Positions 43,960-52,088 of a stretch of 64,000 bases of DNA are shown piece after piece (the first letter of the stretch is position 1; each line of letters starts with the position of its first letter). A program made the translations under genes and the position numbers. A model generated the notes under the pieces. That model was given only the letters and a program-made list of their open reading frames with translations, ran no database searches and was not told the origin of the DNA. This stretch comes from Arthrobacter sp. MAHUQ-56 (GTDB taxonomy: Bacteria > Actinomycetota > Actinomycetes > Actinomycetales > Micrococcaceae): NCBI RefSeq assembly GCF_019710585.1, contig NZ_JAIFZQ010000025.1:1-64000 (forward strand), written 5' to 3'.

Positions 43960-44598
43960 TCAGGGCTGGTGCGGTTCGCCGTCCGTGGCGCTTTTGTCCG
44001 GGAGGGGATCCCCGGCCGGCGCGAAGGCAATCTCTTCCGTCCGCGCAATACTTCGTTGAATGGAGGCCTTGTCCACCCCGAGCAGCGCCGTCAGCCACAT
44101 GCCATTCTGGATGACCACGATGTCCGAGGCCCGCTCCCTGCAGGCGTTCCAGGGCAGATCCGGATTGGCGCTTGAGACCAGGGCCGCGAGCCCGTCGATG
44201 TACCGGTCAAAGGCGGCAGCGTTGATCTGCGCATAATCTTCATCGGCCTGGGCCAACGCCCAAAGATGCAGGCGCAGGGACAGGTAGCGCGTGGTGAGCA
44301 GGTCCGCGCCTGCCACCCGCCGGAGCGCCTTGCGGAGTTGCTCCTCGGGGGACAATGACGGGTCGGGGGCGACGAGCAGGAGGTCGTGTTCGTCCACGCG
44401 GCCCAGGGCTGCCCGGATCAGCGTGGTTTTGTCGTCGTAGTAGTAGTTGACCAGGCCCAGTGCCACGCCCGCCTCGCGCGCCACGGCCCGCATGCTGACG
44501 CCGGCAATACCGTGGCGGGACAGCAGATCCATCGCTGCGTCAAGAATGCGCGACTGCCTGTCGAGCTGTTCGCCGGAGTTCACGGTATTGGTCCCCAT
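43960..44598 (-). CDS. betI: TetR-family regulator of the choline operon (BetI-like)
   Basis: 212 residues. HTH in residues 16-62 (RILDAAMDLLSRHGIAGVSMRAVAREAGVALGLVNYYYDDKTTLIRAAL) with the BetI-like YYYDDK segment, then an all-helical ligand domain. BetI represses choline genes and is relieved by choline. It lies 100 bases upstream of betB on the same strand, with the double palindrome between them. The start is leaderless: TAGTCT (44605-44610, minus strand) ends 6 bases before ATG 44598. Confidence 0.88.
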   Translation of the reverse strand: MGTNTVNSGEQLDRQSRILDAAMDLLSRHGIAGVSMRAVAREAGVALGLVNYYYDDKTTLIRAALGRVDEHDLLLVAPDPSLSPEEQLRKALRRVAGADLLTTRYLSLRLHLWALAQADEDYAQINAAAFDRYIDGLAALVSSANPDLPWNACRERASDIVVIQNGMWLTALLGVDKASIQRSIARTEEIAFAPAGDPLPDKSATDGEPHQP

Positions 44599-44610
44599 CT
44601 GGCCAGACTA
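44599..44610 (-). promoter_or_regulatory. -10 element of leaderless betI-like gene
   Basis: TAGTCT on the minus strand (44605-44610) is followed by ggccag and ATG 44598. The -35 position reads TGGGTT at a 17-base spacing, a weak match. The region also holds a ctggcc/ggccag inverted repeat (44599-44604 with 44622-44627). Confidence 0.5.
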
Positions 44611-44974
44611 TTGCCTAACCGGCCAGGAACCCATTTTCGGAATCGGAACCCCTGCCTGCCGGCAGTGTTTGAAGCGTTCTTCCGCAGGGCACGTTCTGTG
44701 CACACACCCTGATGTCTGTACAGCTTGGAGCACGATGGAAAGCGCGAGCCTCATGGCCCTTTTATTTGCCGGCGCTATCGGCAGAAGCAGAAGCGCGCAG
44801 CCCGACGCGCCGCAAATCGTCACACAGCCGGCTCGGACGTGCCTTGCATGGCGGGCTTTCAGGAGCAGGACCGCCACGTTCCTGCACCGGCTGGCGTGGG
44901 CGGTTGAGCCGGACCCGCGCTGACGCAGAAGAATCCCCGCCGGGGGGACGTAATTGCGCACACGCCCGGCGGCC
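44611..44974. other. Intergenic region between benE and the betI-like gene
   Basis: About 364 bases with no supported gene. A small cccc-gcc-gggg hairpin (44935-44945) followed on the minus strand by attcttct may be a weak benE terminator. Frames crossing it look like noise. Confidence 0.45.
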
Positions 44975-46252
44975 TTACAGCCCGGTGTGGTGTGTGGGCT
45001 CCAGCAGGCGGGACACGGCGTAACCGATGACCAGGCCCCAGAAGGCCGCATGGATGTTGAAGAGGTTCATGCCGGAGATGGTCACCACGAAGGTCACCAG
45101 CGAGCCCAGGGTGAAGTTGGTTGCGAAGGCGGTGACGAAGGCTTGCTGGAGGGCCCGCAGCATCGCGATACCGCCCAGTGCCAGCACAAACTCCTTCGGC
45201 GCGGCCAGCATCAGCCGGGTCAACGTGGGGGCAAACGCTGCGAACACCAGGGCCAGGAGGCCGTACGCTACGGCAGCCGTGTATTGGCGCTGCCGGCTCC
45301 CTGACGATGTCAAAAGGGCGTTGGTGGGGCCGGTAACGCACGCCGAAACGGCGCCGAATCCGGCGTTCAGCACCGAAAACGCGCCGGAAGCAATGGCGAA
45401 GGCATTGACCGGCGGCTGATGGCCGGCAGCACGAAGGACAGCAATGCCCTGGCCGTTTTGAACAAACAGTACGGTCAGGGCCAGGGGAACCACCAGCTCG
45501 AGCTGGGCGGCCCAGGTGAACTCGGGAATCGTGAAAACCGGGGTGGCCATGAGTGCTCCGCCGTGCGAAAGGTTGAACTGGCCGCTGGCCGCCACGGCAA
45601 CGCAGCCTGCCACCAGGGTGCCCAGGACCGGCGGCAGGAACCTTCCAGCTGCAGGGACCGCGGTGAGGACCAGGAATGCGGCCACCATCGGTACAGCTAC
45701 GGCCGGGTTGTCCTGGGTGGCGGCGACGATGTCGGTGCCGAACTTCAGGAACACCGCAGCAACCATGGCCATCACAATCGGCATGGGCACCAGCGACATG
45801 GCCCTGCGCACCACCCCGGTAGCACCCAGGGCGAGGATCAGTACCCCGGACGTAAAGAACGCCCCTACAACTTCCGCGAAAGCCAGGTGCTGAAGGGAAG
45901 GTCCCAGGAGCACCGTGCCGGGAATGGACCAGGCGAAGCCCAGGGGCTGCCGGTAAATGAGCGACATCAGGAGGGTCGCCGCGCCGCCCGAGAAAAGAAT
46001 GCCAAAAACCCAGGACGACAGCTGGTCCTGGGTCAGGCCGCCGGCCGTCCCCACGGCCAGGGTGACGGCGATGGGTCCTGATGCCGCGAAGATGAGTCCA
46101 ATCGCCCCGTTGGAGACATAGGGCAGTCCCAGGTCGCGAAGAATCCGGCGCGGGCCGGCGGGGCGGACGCCGGGGCGTTCCAGCAAGGGTTCCGGCGTCG
46201 GCTCGGCTGCCCCGCCGAGTGGGGCGGTCGGGTGGCGGCGGGGATGGCTCAT
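44975..46252 (-). CDS. benE: BenE-family benzoate/H+ symporter
   Basis: About 425 residues with some 12 transmembrane helices. GLPYVSNGAIGLIFAASGPIAVTLAVGTAGGLTQDQLSSWVFGILFSGG, QPLGFAWSIPGTVLLGPSLQHL and NPAVAVPM are BenE family segments. It imports benzoate for the ben pathway. The frame opens at 46378, but ATG 46252 has caggag 5 bases upstream. It follows catA on the same strand, separated by a terminator hairpin, so read-through or an own promoter would be needed. Confidence 0.92.
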   Translation of the reverse strand: MSHPRRHPTAPLGGAAEPTPEPLLERPGVRPAGPRRILRDLGLPYVSNGAIGLIFAASGPIAVTLAVGTAGGLTQDQLSSWVFGILFSGGAATLLMSLIYRQPLGFAWSIPGTVLLGPSLQHLAFAEVVGAFFTSGVLILALGATGVVRRAMSLVPMPIVMAMVAAVFLKFGTDIVAATQDNPAVAVPMVAAFLVLTAVPAAGRFLPPVLGTLVAGCVAVAASGQFNLSHGGALMATPVFTIPEFTWAAQLELVVPLALTVLFVQNGQGIAVLRAAGHQPPVNAFAIASGAFSVLNAGFGAVSACVTGPTNALLTSSGSRQRQYTAAVAYGLLALVFAAFAPTLTRLMLAAPKEFVLALGGIAMLRALQQAFVTAFATNFTLGSLVTFVVTISGMNLFNIHAAFWGLVIGYAVSRLLEPTHHTGL

Positions 46253-46270
46253 CGGGGCTCCTGGCTGGAC

Positions 46271-46315
46271 GGGAAACCGGAGGCGCTCCGAAGCATCAGC
46301 TCCGGGGCGCCTCCG
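46271..46315 (-). terminator. Terminator after catA
   Basis: Stem 46278-46290 with 46303-46315 (cggaggcgctccg / cggggcgcctccg, one mismatch), followed on the minus strand by gtttccc. It lies 26 bases after the catA stop codon. Confidence 0.72.
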
Positions 46316-46340
46316 TGCGGGGTGTCTCCCAGTTTGCGTG

Positions 46341-47222
46341 CTACTTCTTCTGGCCCTGCTTGGCGAGGACGTAGTCATAAACTACTTCCTCGCCCTTTCC
46401 ATCGGTACGGGGGCGGGGGTCAAGCATCAGTTCAGGCTTGACCGCCGAAGCGATGTCGTCCGCGTTGTGGGGGTCGCCGGGAAAGTACAGCTGCTGGGTG
46501 ACCGGCTCGTAGCCCGGCGCGGACACCTTGATGTGGATGTGCGCCGGACGCCAGGCGTGCCATCCCGCGGCGCTGATCAGCTGCCCGCACGCGCCGTCCG
46601 TGGGGATCTGGTAGGGCGCCGGCCGCATGGTGTTGATCTCAAACCGTCCGTCATCGGACGCTTTGACGGTGGCGCGGAAAAGCCACTCGGGCAGGCCGGG
46701 GGCGTATTGGGAGTAGAAGCCTGCGGCGTCGGCGTGCCAGATCTCCACCTGGGCGCCCTGGATGGGGTTGCCCTCCGTGTCGGTGAACTGGCCGCTGAAG
46801 CGCAGCGGGGTGCCCTCTTCGCCGTCGCGCATTTCAACCGTGGCGGGGGTCTGAAGCTCCGGGGAGCCGGGAACGTAGTACGGGCCCTCGATGGTGCCTA
46901 CGGTGCCGGGGCGGTCCTGGGAGTTGACGTCCTCCACGGTGTGCTCAAGCCACACGTCGAGGAACAGCGGCCATTCCCCGTCCGTGCCCACCTTGATGAG
47001 CCAGGCCTTGAGTGCGTTGTACTCCTCGTAGGTGACCTGGTGTTCGACGACGATGTCGTTGGCGGCTTTGATCAGCGCGCCGGCCAGCAGGCTGACTCGT
47101 TCCTTGGGCACATCCACCCTGGCGAGCTTGCCGGACGCTGCGAACCGCTCGGTTGCCTTGGTGCCTGCTTCGACGGCGGTGCCCTCGTTTTCCGTGCGGC
47201 TGTCCGTTGGGGCTTGGGTCAT
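46341..47222 (-). CDS. catA: Catechol 1,2-dioxygenase
   Basis: 293 residues. Intradiol dioxygenase with the four expected non-haem Fe(III) ligands: Y170 in AGFYSQY, Y204 in PAPYQIP, and H228 and H230 in RPAHIHIKV. The helical N-terminal dimer domain is present. It cleaves catechol to cis,cis-muconate. ATG 47222 has gaaggtgg upstream; the frame opens at 47342. It is divergent from benABCD, so the two operons share a 329-base control region. Confidence 0.96.
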   Translation of the reverse strand: MTQAPTDSRTENEGTAVEAGTKATERFAASGKLARVDVPKERVSLLAGALIKAANDIVVEHQVTYEEYNALKAWLIKVGTDGEWPLFLDVWLEHTVEDVNSQDRPGTVGTIEGPYYVPGSPELQTPATVEMRDGEEGTPLRFSGQFTDTEGNPIQGAQVEIWHADAAGFYSQYAPGLPEWLFRATVKASDDGRFEINTMRPAPYQIPTDGACGQLISAAGWHAWRPAHIHIKVSAPGYEPVTQQLYFPGDPHNADDIASAVKPELMLDPRPRTDGKGEEVVYDYVLAKQGQKK

Positions 47223-47551
47223 GACGATGTCCACCTTCCTCATTGAATGGGGACAGGAAGGGCTCCTGCACCCGACGCGGGCTGCGGGGGCTGGTGTTCT
47301 GCCGGCGCCGCACCGCGTGATTTCGGTCTCAATCGTAGACACGATGATAAGGACGCTACAAATATCAACTAGGCGTATTTTTTGTCTTTATCTGTACATA
47401 AAGACACCCTTGGTGGAACCTAGGTATTTACCTGATGTGAGACCAATCACGAGCGTGAAGAATTGCTTGACAACGTCCGCTGTTGGGAGTTTTCGTCCCC
47501 GGCTGGACCTCCCGACCATCCGTCCAGCAATCTCCAATGAGGGAGCACGCC
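47223..47551. other. Divergent catA / benA control region
   Basis: 329 bases without a gene. It contains a perfect 24-base inverted repeat (47383-47406), a smaller aggta-tt-tacct palindrome (47422-47433), a TTGACA at 47467-47472 (possible benA -35, but no good -10), and for catA TTGTAG-N18-TACGAT on the minus strand (47330-47359 region). It is AT-rich compared with its surroundings. Confidence 0.55.
47383..47406. promoter_or_regulatory. Perfect inverted repeat, candidate BenR operator
   Basis: Arms TGTCTTTAT (47383-47391) and ATAAAGACA (47398-47406) pair perfectly across a 6-base spacer. It sits centrally between catA and benA and could serve both. The LuxR-type BenR encoded after benD is the likely binder; the LysR at 56350-57282 is an alternative. 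Confidence 0.6.
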
Positions 47552-48937
47552 ATGACCGAGAACCTGATCCATGCCCGCGAGGTCCTTGCCGACGCCGTGA
47601 TCGACGACCGTGAAAACGGCATTATCCGGGCCAAGCGCGAGATCTTCACCGACCAGGAGATCTTCGAGCTTGAGATGAAGCACATCTTCGAGGGCAACTG
47701 GGTGTACCTCGCCCACGAGTCGCAGATTCCCCACGTGGGCGATTACTTCACCACGTACATCGGACGCACCCCCGTGATGATCACCCGGGACAAGGACGGG
47801 AAGCTGAACTGCCTCGTCAACGCCTGTTCGCACCGCGGCGCCATGCTGTGCCGCCGCAAGACGGACAACCGCACCACCTTCACCTGCCCGTTCCACGGCT
47901 GGACCTTCAAGAACTCCGGCGAGCTGCTGAAGGTCAAGGACTCCCGCAACGCCGGCTACCCCGAGACCTTCAACAAGGAGGGCTCGCACGACCTCACCAA
48001 GGTGGCCCGTTTCGAGTCCTACCGCGGCTTCCTGTTCGGTTCGCTGAAGGCTGAGGTGCTCCCTCTTGAGGAGCACCTGGGTGATGCCACCAAGGTCATT
48101 GACTCGATCGTCGACCAGTCACCCGAAGGCCTTGAAGTGCTGCGCGGTTCCTCTACGTACACCTATGACGGCAACTGGAAGGTCCAGGCCGAGAACGGCG
48201 CCGACGGCTACCACGTCACCGCCGTGCACTGGAACTACGCTGCCACCACGGCCCGCCGCAGCGCCGGGGACTCCGCCAACACGACCAAGGCCATGGACGC
48301 CGGCAAGTGGGGCAAGGTCAAGGGCGGCTTCTACTCCTACGACCACGGGCACCTGCTGCTGTGGCAGGAGTGGACCAACCCCCAGGACCGCCCCCTGTGG
48401 GACCGCCGCGACGAGCTCGTGGCCAAGTACGGCGAGGAGATGGCCAACTTCATGATCAACATCTCGCGCAACCTGTGCCTGTACCCGAACGTCTACATCA
48501 TGGACCAGTTCTCCTCGCAGATTCGCCACTTCCGGCCGATTTCCGCTGACCAGACCGAGGTGACCATCTACTGCATCGCGCCCAAGGGCGAATCGCAGGA
48601 GAACCGGTCCAAGCGGATCCGCCAGTACGAGGACTTCTTCAACGCCACCGGCATGGCCACGCCGGACGACCTGGAGGAATTCCGCTCCTGCAACAAGACC
48701 TACTGGGCCACCAGCGCCCCGTGGAACGACATGACCCGCGGCTCCGCCCACGAGATCACCGGCCCGGACGAGCAGGCCCAGGCCCTGGGCATGACCCGGG
48801 TGATCGCCTCCGGCGTGCGCACGGAAGATGAAGGGCTCTACCCCATCCAGCACGGGTACTGGAAGGAAGTCATGGACCGGGCCCTGGCGGAGGAAGAGGA
48901 GCGGTCCGCGCTGGACGCCGTTCCCGTTACCGCCTGA
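47552..48937 (+). CDS. benA: Benzoate 1,2-dioxygenase, large (alpha) subunit
   Basis: 461 residues. Rieske [2Fe-2S] ligands C92-x-H94 and C112-x2-H115 in NACSHRGAMLC and TCPFHGW. The mononuclear iron site follows in ENGADGYHVTAVHWNY. The enzyme dihydroxylates benzoate to a cis-diol. ATG 47552 has gaggga 9 bases upstream; the frame opens at 47483. First gene of benABCD-benR. Confidence 0.97.
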   Translation: MTENLIHAREVLADAVIDDRENGIIRAKREIFTDQEIFELEMKHIFEGNWVYLAHESQIPHVGDYFTTYIGRTPVMITRDKDGKLNCLVNACSHRGAMLCRRKTDNRTTFTCPFHGWTFKNSGELLKVKDSRNAGYPETFNKEGSHDLTKVARFESYRGFLFGSLKAEVLPLEEHLGDATKVIDSIVDQSPEGLEVLRGSSTYTYDGNWKVQAENGADGYHVTAVHWNYAATTARRSAGDSANTTKAMDAGKWGKVKGGFYSYDHGHLLLWQEWTNPQDRPLWDRRDELVAKYGEEMANFMINISRNLCLYPNVYIMDQFSSQIRHFRPISADQTEVTIYCIAPKGESQENRSKRIRQYEDFFNATGMATPDDLEEFRSCNKTYWATSAPWNDMTRGSAHEITGPDEQAQALGMTRVIASGVRTEDEGLYPIQHGYWKEVMDRALAEEEERSALDAVPVTA

Positions 48938-48971
48938 CAAAGCCCACCCGAACCACAGAGAGCGCATACCC

Positions 48972-49508
48972 ATGACCAACCTGACCCACACCGCCCCGGT
49001 CCTGAAGTCCGCCGACGAGATTGCCACCCTCGAAACCGTGAGGGCGTTCCTCTACCGGGAAGCCCGCCTCCTGGACGACCGCCAGTTCGATGAATGGCTT
49101 GAGTGCTACCACCCGGACTCCGAATTCTGGATGCCGGCCTGGGACGTGGACGACCAGCTGACGCAGGATCCCCAGAACGAAATATCCCTGATCTACTACG
49201 ACAACCGCGGCGGCATCGAGGACCGGGTGTTCCGGATCAAGACCGACAGGTCTTCGGCAACCTCCCTCCCCGAGCCACGCACGGGCCACAACATCACCGA
49301 CGTCGAGGTGTTGGCGAACGACGGCGGCAAGGTGGACGTGCGGTTCAACTGGTTCACCCTGTACTTCCGCTACAACACGACCGACACCTACTTCGGCACC
49401 AGCTACTACACGGTGGACCTTTCCGGCGCGCAGCCGGTGATCCTGAAGAAGAAGGTGGTCCTGAAGAACGACTACATCCACCACGTGGTGGACGTCTACA
49501 TGATCTGA
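48972..49508 (+). CDS. benB: Benzoate 1,2-dioxygenase, small (beta) subunit
   Basis: 178 residues of the ring-hydroxylating dioxygenase beta family, an NTF2-like fold: FLYREARLLDDRQFDEWLECYHPDSEFWMPAWDVDD at the start and VILKKKVVLKNDYIHHVVDVYMI at the C-terminus. It forms the alpha3beta3 oxygenase with BenA. ATG 48972 follows the benA stop codon by 34 bases, with agagag as a modest ribosome binding site. Confidence 0.96.
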   Translation: MTNLTHTAPVLKSADEIATLETVRAFLYREARLLDDRQFDEWLECYHPDSEFWMPAWDVDDQLTQDPQNEISLIYYDNRGGIEDRVFRIKTDRSSATSLPEPRTGHNITDVEVLANDGGKVDVRFNWFTLYFRYNTTDTYFGTSYYTVDLSGAQPVILKKKVVLKNDYIHHVVDVYMI

Positions 49509-49630
49509 CCTGCCCGGACCGGTGCCCGGGGTTTCGGGCGCCGCACGGCAGGTTCCACTCCCGTGCCCGCGGGCACGCCAGAACTTATCCCGGGACGCGA
49601 CGACGCGCCCACCCAGCCAGGAGGATCCCC

Positions 49631-51202
49631 ATGGGCCATAACGTAGCCCTCAGCTTCGAAGACGGCGTCACCAAAGTCATCAAGGTCGGTGACTATGAGA
49701 CCGTCATGGACGCCGCCTACAAGGCGCGCATCAACATCCCGTCGGACTGCCGCGACGGCGCCTGCGGCACGTGTAAGGCGTTCTGCGATTCCGGTTCCTT
49801 CGACCCCGGTGACTTCATCGACGACGCCATGACGGAGGAGGAGCTGGACAAGGGCTACCTGCTGACGTGCCAGGCCGTTCCGGAGTCCGACCTGGCCATC
49901 CAGATCCCGGCCACGTCGGAGTCAGCGAAGACGGCAGCGGCCAGCTTCACCTCCACCATCAAGGAACTCAACCGGCACACCGACACCACCGTGTCCTTCA
50001 CCCTGGAGGTGGACAACCGGGATGGGCTGGCCTTCCTCCCCGGACAGTACGTCAACCTCAAGGTCCCCGGCACCGACGCCGAGCGGTCCTACTCCTTCAG
50101 CAGCGGCCCCGAGGTCCAGGACGCGTCTTTCATGGTGCGTGTCACCCCGCAGGGCGCCATGTCCGAATACTTGCGCGACCGCGCCGCCGTGGGCGACTCC
50201 ATCGAATTCACCGGCCCCTACGGATCATTCTTCCTCCGCGAGCCCAAGCGGCCCCTGCTGCTCCTGGCAGGCGGCACCGGGCTGGCCCCACTCCTGTCGA
50301 TCCTGGAGAAGCTCTCCGAAAAGCCGCCCGCCGGCCCGGTCCACCTGATCTATGGGCTCACCCGGGAAGCGGACATCGTGGGCCTTGACTGGCTCCGGGC
50401 GTACGAGGCGAAGCTGCCCGGCTTCACCTGGGACTACATCGCCTCCGAGCCCGGCACCTCCGCCCCACACACCGGCTACGTCACCCAGATCATCGAACCG
50501 AAGCACCTCAACGACGGAGACGTGGACATCTATCTCTGCGGCCCGCCGCCCATGGTCAACGCCGTCTCCAAGTGGCTGGATACCGAGGGCATCCAGCCCG
50601 CCAATTTCTACTTCGAGCGCTTCGCACCGAAGGAAACCACCGGAGGCGACGCCGAAACGGGTGCCCCGGCTCCGGTGGAAAAGATCCAGGCCGACGGCGA
50701 CACCATGACCCGCGGGGAAGCGGTGTCCTCGCTGGAGACCGGCCGGCTGGATTTCCGCAAGGAGGACAGCTTCGCCCAGCTGGATGCCCGCATGGGACTG
50801 GAGCTTGCCGTCAGCGAACTGCTGCTGGGAAGGCTCAGCGAGGAGCAGCTGCGCCAGTTCCGCCGCCTGGCCGAAGCCACCACCGGCTCGGTGCAGGACG
50901 GGAATATCACTGACCCCGACGAGTTCGCGCGCACCAACGAGGAATTCCACGAGTACCTCTTCATGGTCTGTGACAACCCGATGCTCCTGGAGTCCTACCG
51001 CCGACTGGACGTCCACGCCCAGATGGCCGCGGCCTTCGAAGCCGGCACGCCGATCTTTGACAGGGTCACCCAGGACCACCTTGAGATAGTGAACGCCTTC
51101 GAACGCGGCGACAAGGACCACCTTCGCGCCGTCATCACAGCGCACGCCCACGATGCAAAGGAAACTATGGCAGGTGCCATCGACGCCAAGGCTGCCCTCT
51201 GA
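49631..51202 (+). CDS. benC: Benzoate dioxygenase reductase BenC with C-terminal FCD domain
   Basis: 523 residues, about 185 more than a standard BenC. Residues 1-95: plant-type [2Fe-2S] ferredoxin with C40, C45, C48 and C80. Residues 100-335: ferredoxin-NADP reductase module with ERSYSFSS (FAD), LLAGGTGLAPLLSIL and YLCGPPPMVN (NAD). Residues about 375-515 resemble the FCD ligand-binding domain of GntR regulators (LDARMGLELAVSELLLGRLSEEQLRQF), with candidate metal ligands N436/H440 (NEEFH), H483 (DHLEI) and H505/H507 (TAHAH). No HTH is present. ATG 49631 has aggag 8 bases upstream. The stop codon overlaps the benD start by one base. Confidence 0.93.
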   Translation: MGHNVALSFEDGVTKVIKVGDYETVMDAAYKARINIPSDCRDGACGTCKAFCDSGSFDPGDFIDDAMTEEELDKGYLLTCQAVPESDLAIQIPATSESAKTAAASFTSTIKELNRHTDTTVSFTLEVDNRDGLAFLPGQYVNLKVPGTDAERSYSFSSGPEVQDASFMVRVTPQGAMSEYLRDRAAVGDSIEFTGPYGSFFLREPKRPLLLLAGGTGLAPLLSILEKLSEKPPAGPVHLIYGLTREADIVGLDWLRAYEAKLPGFTWDYIASEPGTSAPHTGYVTQIIEPKHLNDGDVDIYLCGPPPMVNAVSKWLDTEGIQPANFYFERFAPKETTGGDAETGAPAPVEKIQADGDTMTRGEAVSSLETGRLDFRKEDSFAQLDARMGLELAVSELLLGRLSEEQLRQFRRLAEATTGSVQDGNITDPDEFARTNEEFHEYLFMVCDNPMLLESYRRLDVHAQMAAAFEAGTPIFDRVTQDHLEIVNAFERGDKDHLRAVITAHAHDAKETMAGAIDAKAAL

Positions 51203-52029
51203 TGGCTGTACCGTACGCCGGACAATACGTGACCCCCGGCAGGTTTGGCGGCAAGGTCGCCGTCGTTACCGGTGCTGCCCAGGGGATCGGGCAGAAGGTG
51301 GCCCAGCGCATCGGCGCCGAAGGCGGCGCAGTGGTCCTGGTGGACCGCGCGGACCTGGTCCACGATGTTGCCCGCGGTATCGACGAGGCCGCCAAGGCGT
51401 CGGGTTCGGGCGGGGCGGCCACGTCCGTCACCGCGGACCTGGAGACCTTCGCCGGCGCCACCCAGGCCGTCAAGGCAGCGCTCACGGCCCACGGGCGCGT
51501 GGACGTGCTGGTCAACAACGTGGGCGGCACCATCTGGGCCCGCCCCTACCATGAGTACGACGAGGACAAGATCGAGAAGGAAATCCGCCGCTCGCTCTTT
51601 CCCACGCTCTGGACCTGCCGGGCAGTACTGCCGGTCATGATGGAGCAGGGCTCCGGCACGATCGTGAACGTCTCGTCTGTGGCCACCCGGGGGATGCACC
51701 GGGTGCCCTACGCAGCGGCGAAAGGCGGCGTCAATGCGCTGACCCAGTCGCTGGCCATGGAGGTTGCCGGGAACGGCATCCGCGTGGTGGCCACCGCCCC
51801 GGGTGGCACCGAGGCCCCGCCGCGCAAGGTCAAGCGCGGGCCGGAAGCCGAATCCGCCATCGAGAAGGACTGGTATCAGGCCATTGTCGACCAGACGGTG
51901 GACTCCTCGTTCATGAAGCGCTACGGCACCCTGGATGAGCAGGCGGCGCCCATCGTGTTCCTGGCGTCGGACGAGGCGTCCTACCTGACCGGGAGCATCC
52001 TTCCGGTGGCCGGCGGCGACCTGGGCTAG
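51202..52029 (+). CDS. benD: Benzoate dihydrodiol dehydrogenase, SDR family
   Basis: 275 residues. Short-chain dehydrogenase with the NAD motif TGAAQGIGQKV, NNVGG, catalytic Ser in NVSSVA and YxxxK in YAAAKGG. It oxidises the benzoate cis-diol to catechol with loss of CO2. The ATG overlaps the benC stop codon (TGATG), so translation is coupled. It is followed directly by benR. Confidence 0.96.
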   Translation: MAVPYAGQYVTPGRFGGKVAVVTGAAQGIGQKVAQRIGAEGGAVVLVDRADLVHDVARGIDEAAKASGSGGAATSVTADLETFAGATQAVKAALTAHGRVDVLVNNVGGTIWARPYHEYDEDKIEKEIRRSLFPTLWTCRAVLPVMMEQGSGTIVNVSSVATRGMHRVPYAAAKGGVNALTQSLAMEVAGNGIRVVATAPGGTEAPPRKVKRGPEAESAIEKDWYQAIVDQTVDSSFMKRYGTLDEQAAPIVFLASDEASYLTGSILPVAGGDLG

Positions 52030-52047
52030 TGCATCTGATGGATGCAC
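52029..52047 (+). promoter_or_regulatory. Small inverted repeat between benD and benR
   Basis: gtgcatc (52029-52035) and gatgcac (52041-52047) form a 7-bp hairpin starting at the benD stop codon. It could slow or partly terminate transcription before benR, or be a protein-binding site. Confidence 0.4.
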
Positions 52048-52088
52048 GCCATGGGGGGCGCCCAGGCCGCTCCGGTAGGATTGCAGCC

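Noticed and set aside
49103..49630. Upstream extension of the benC frame through benB
   Set aside because: It overlaps benB in another frame, and ATG 49631 has a good ribosome binding site and the correct BenC N-terminus.
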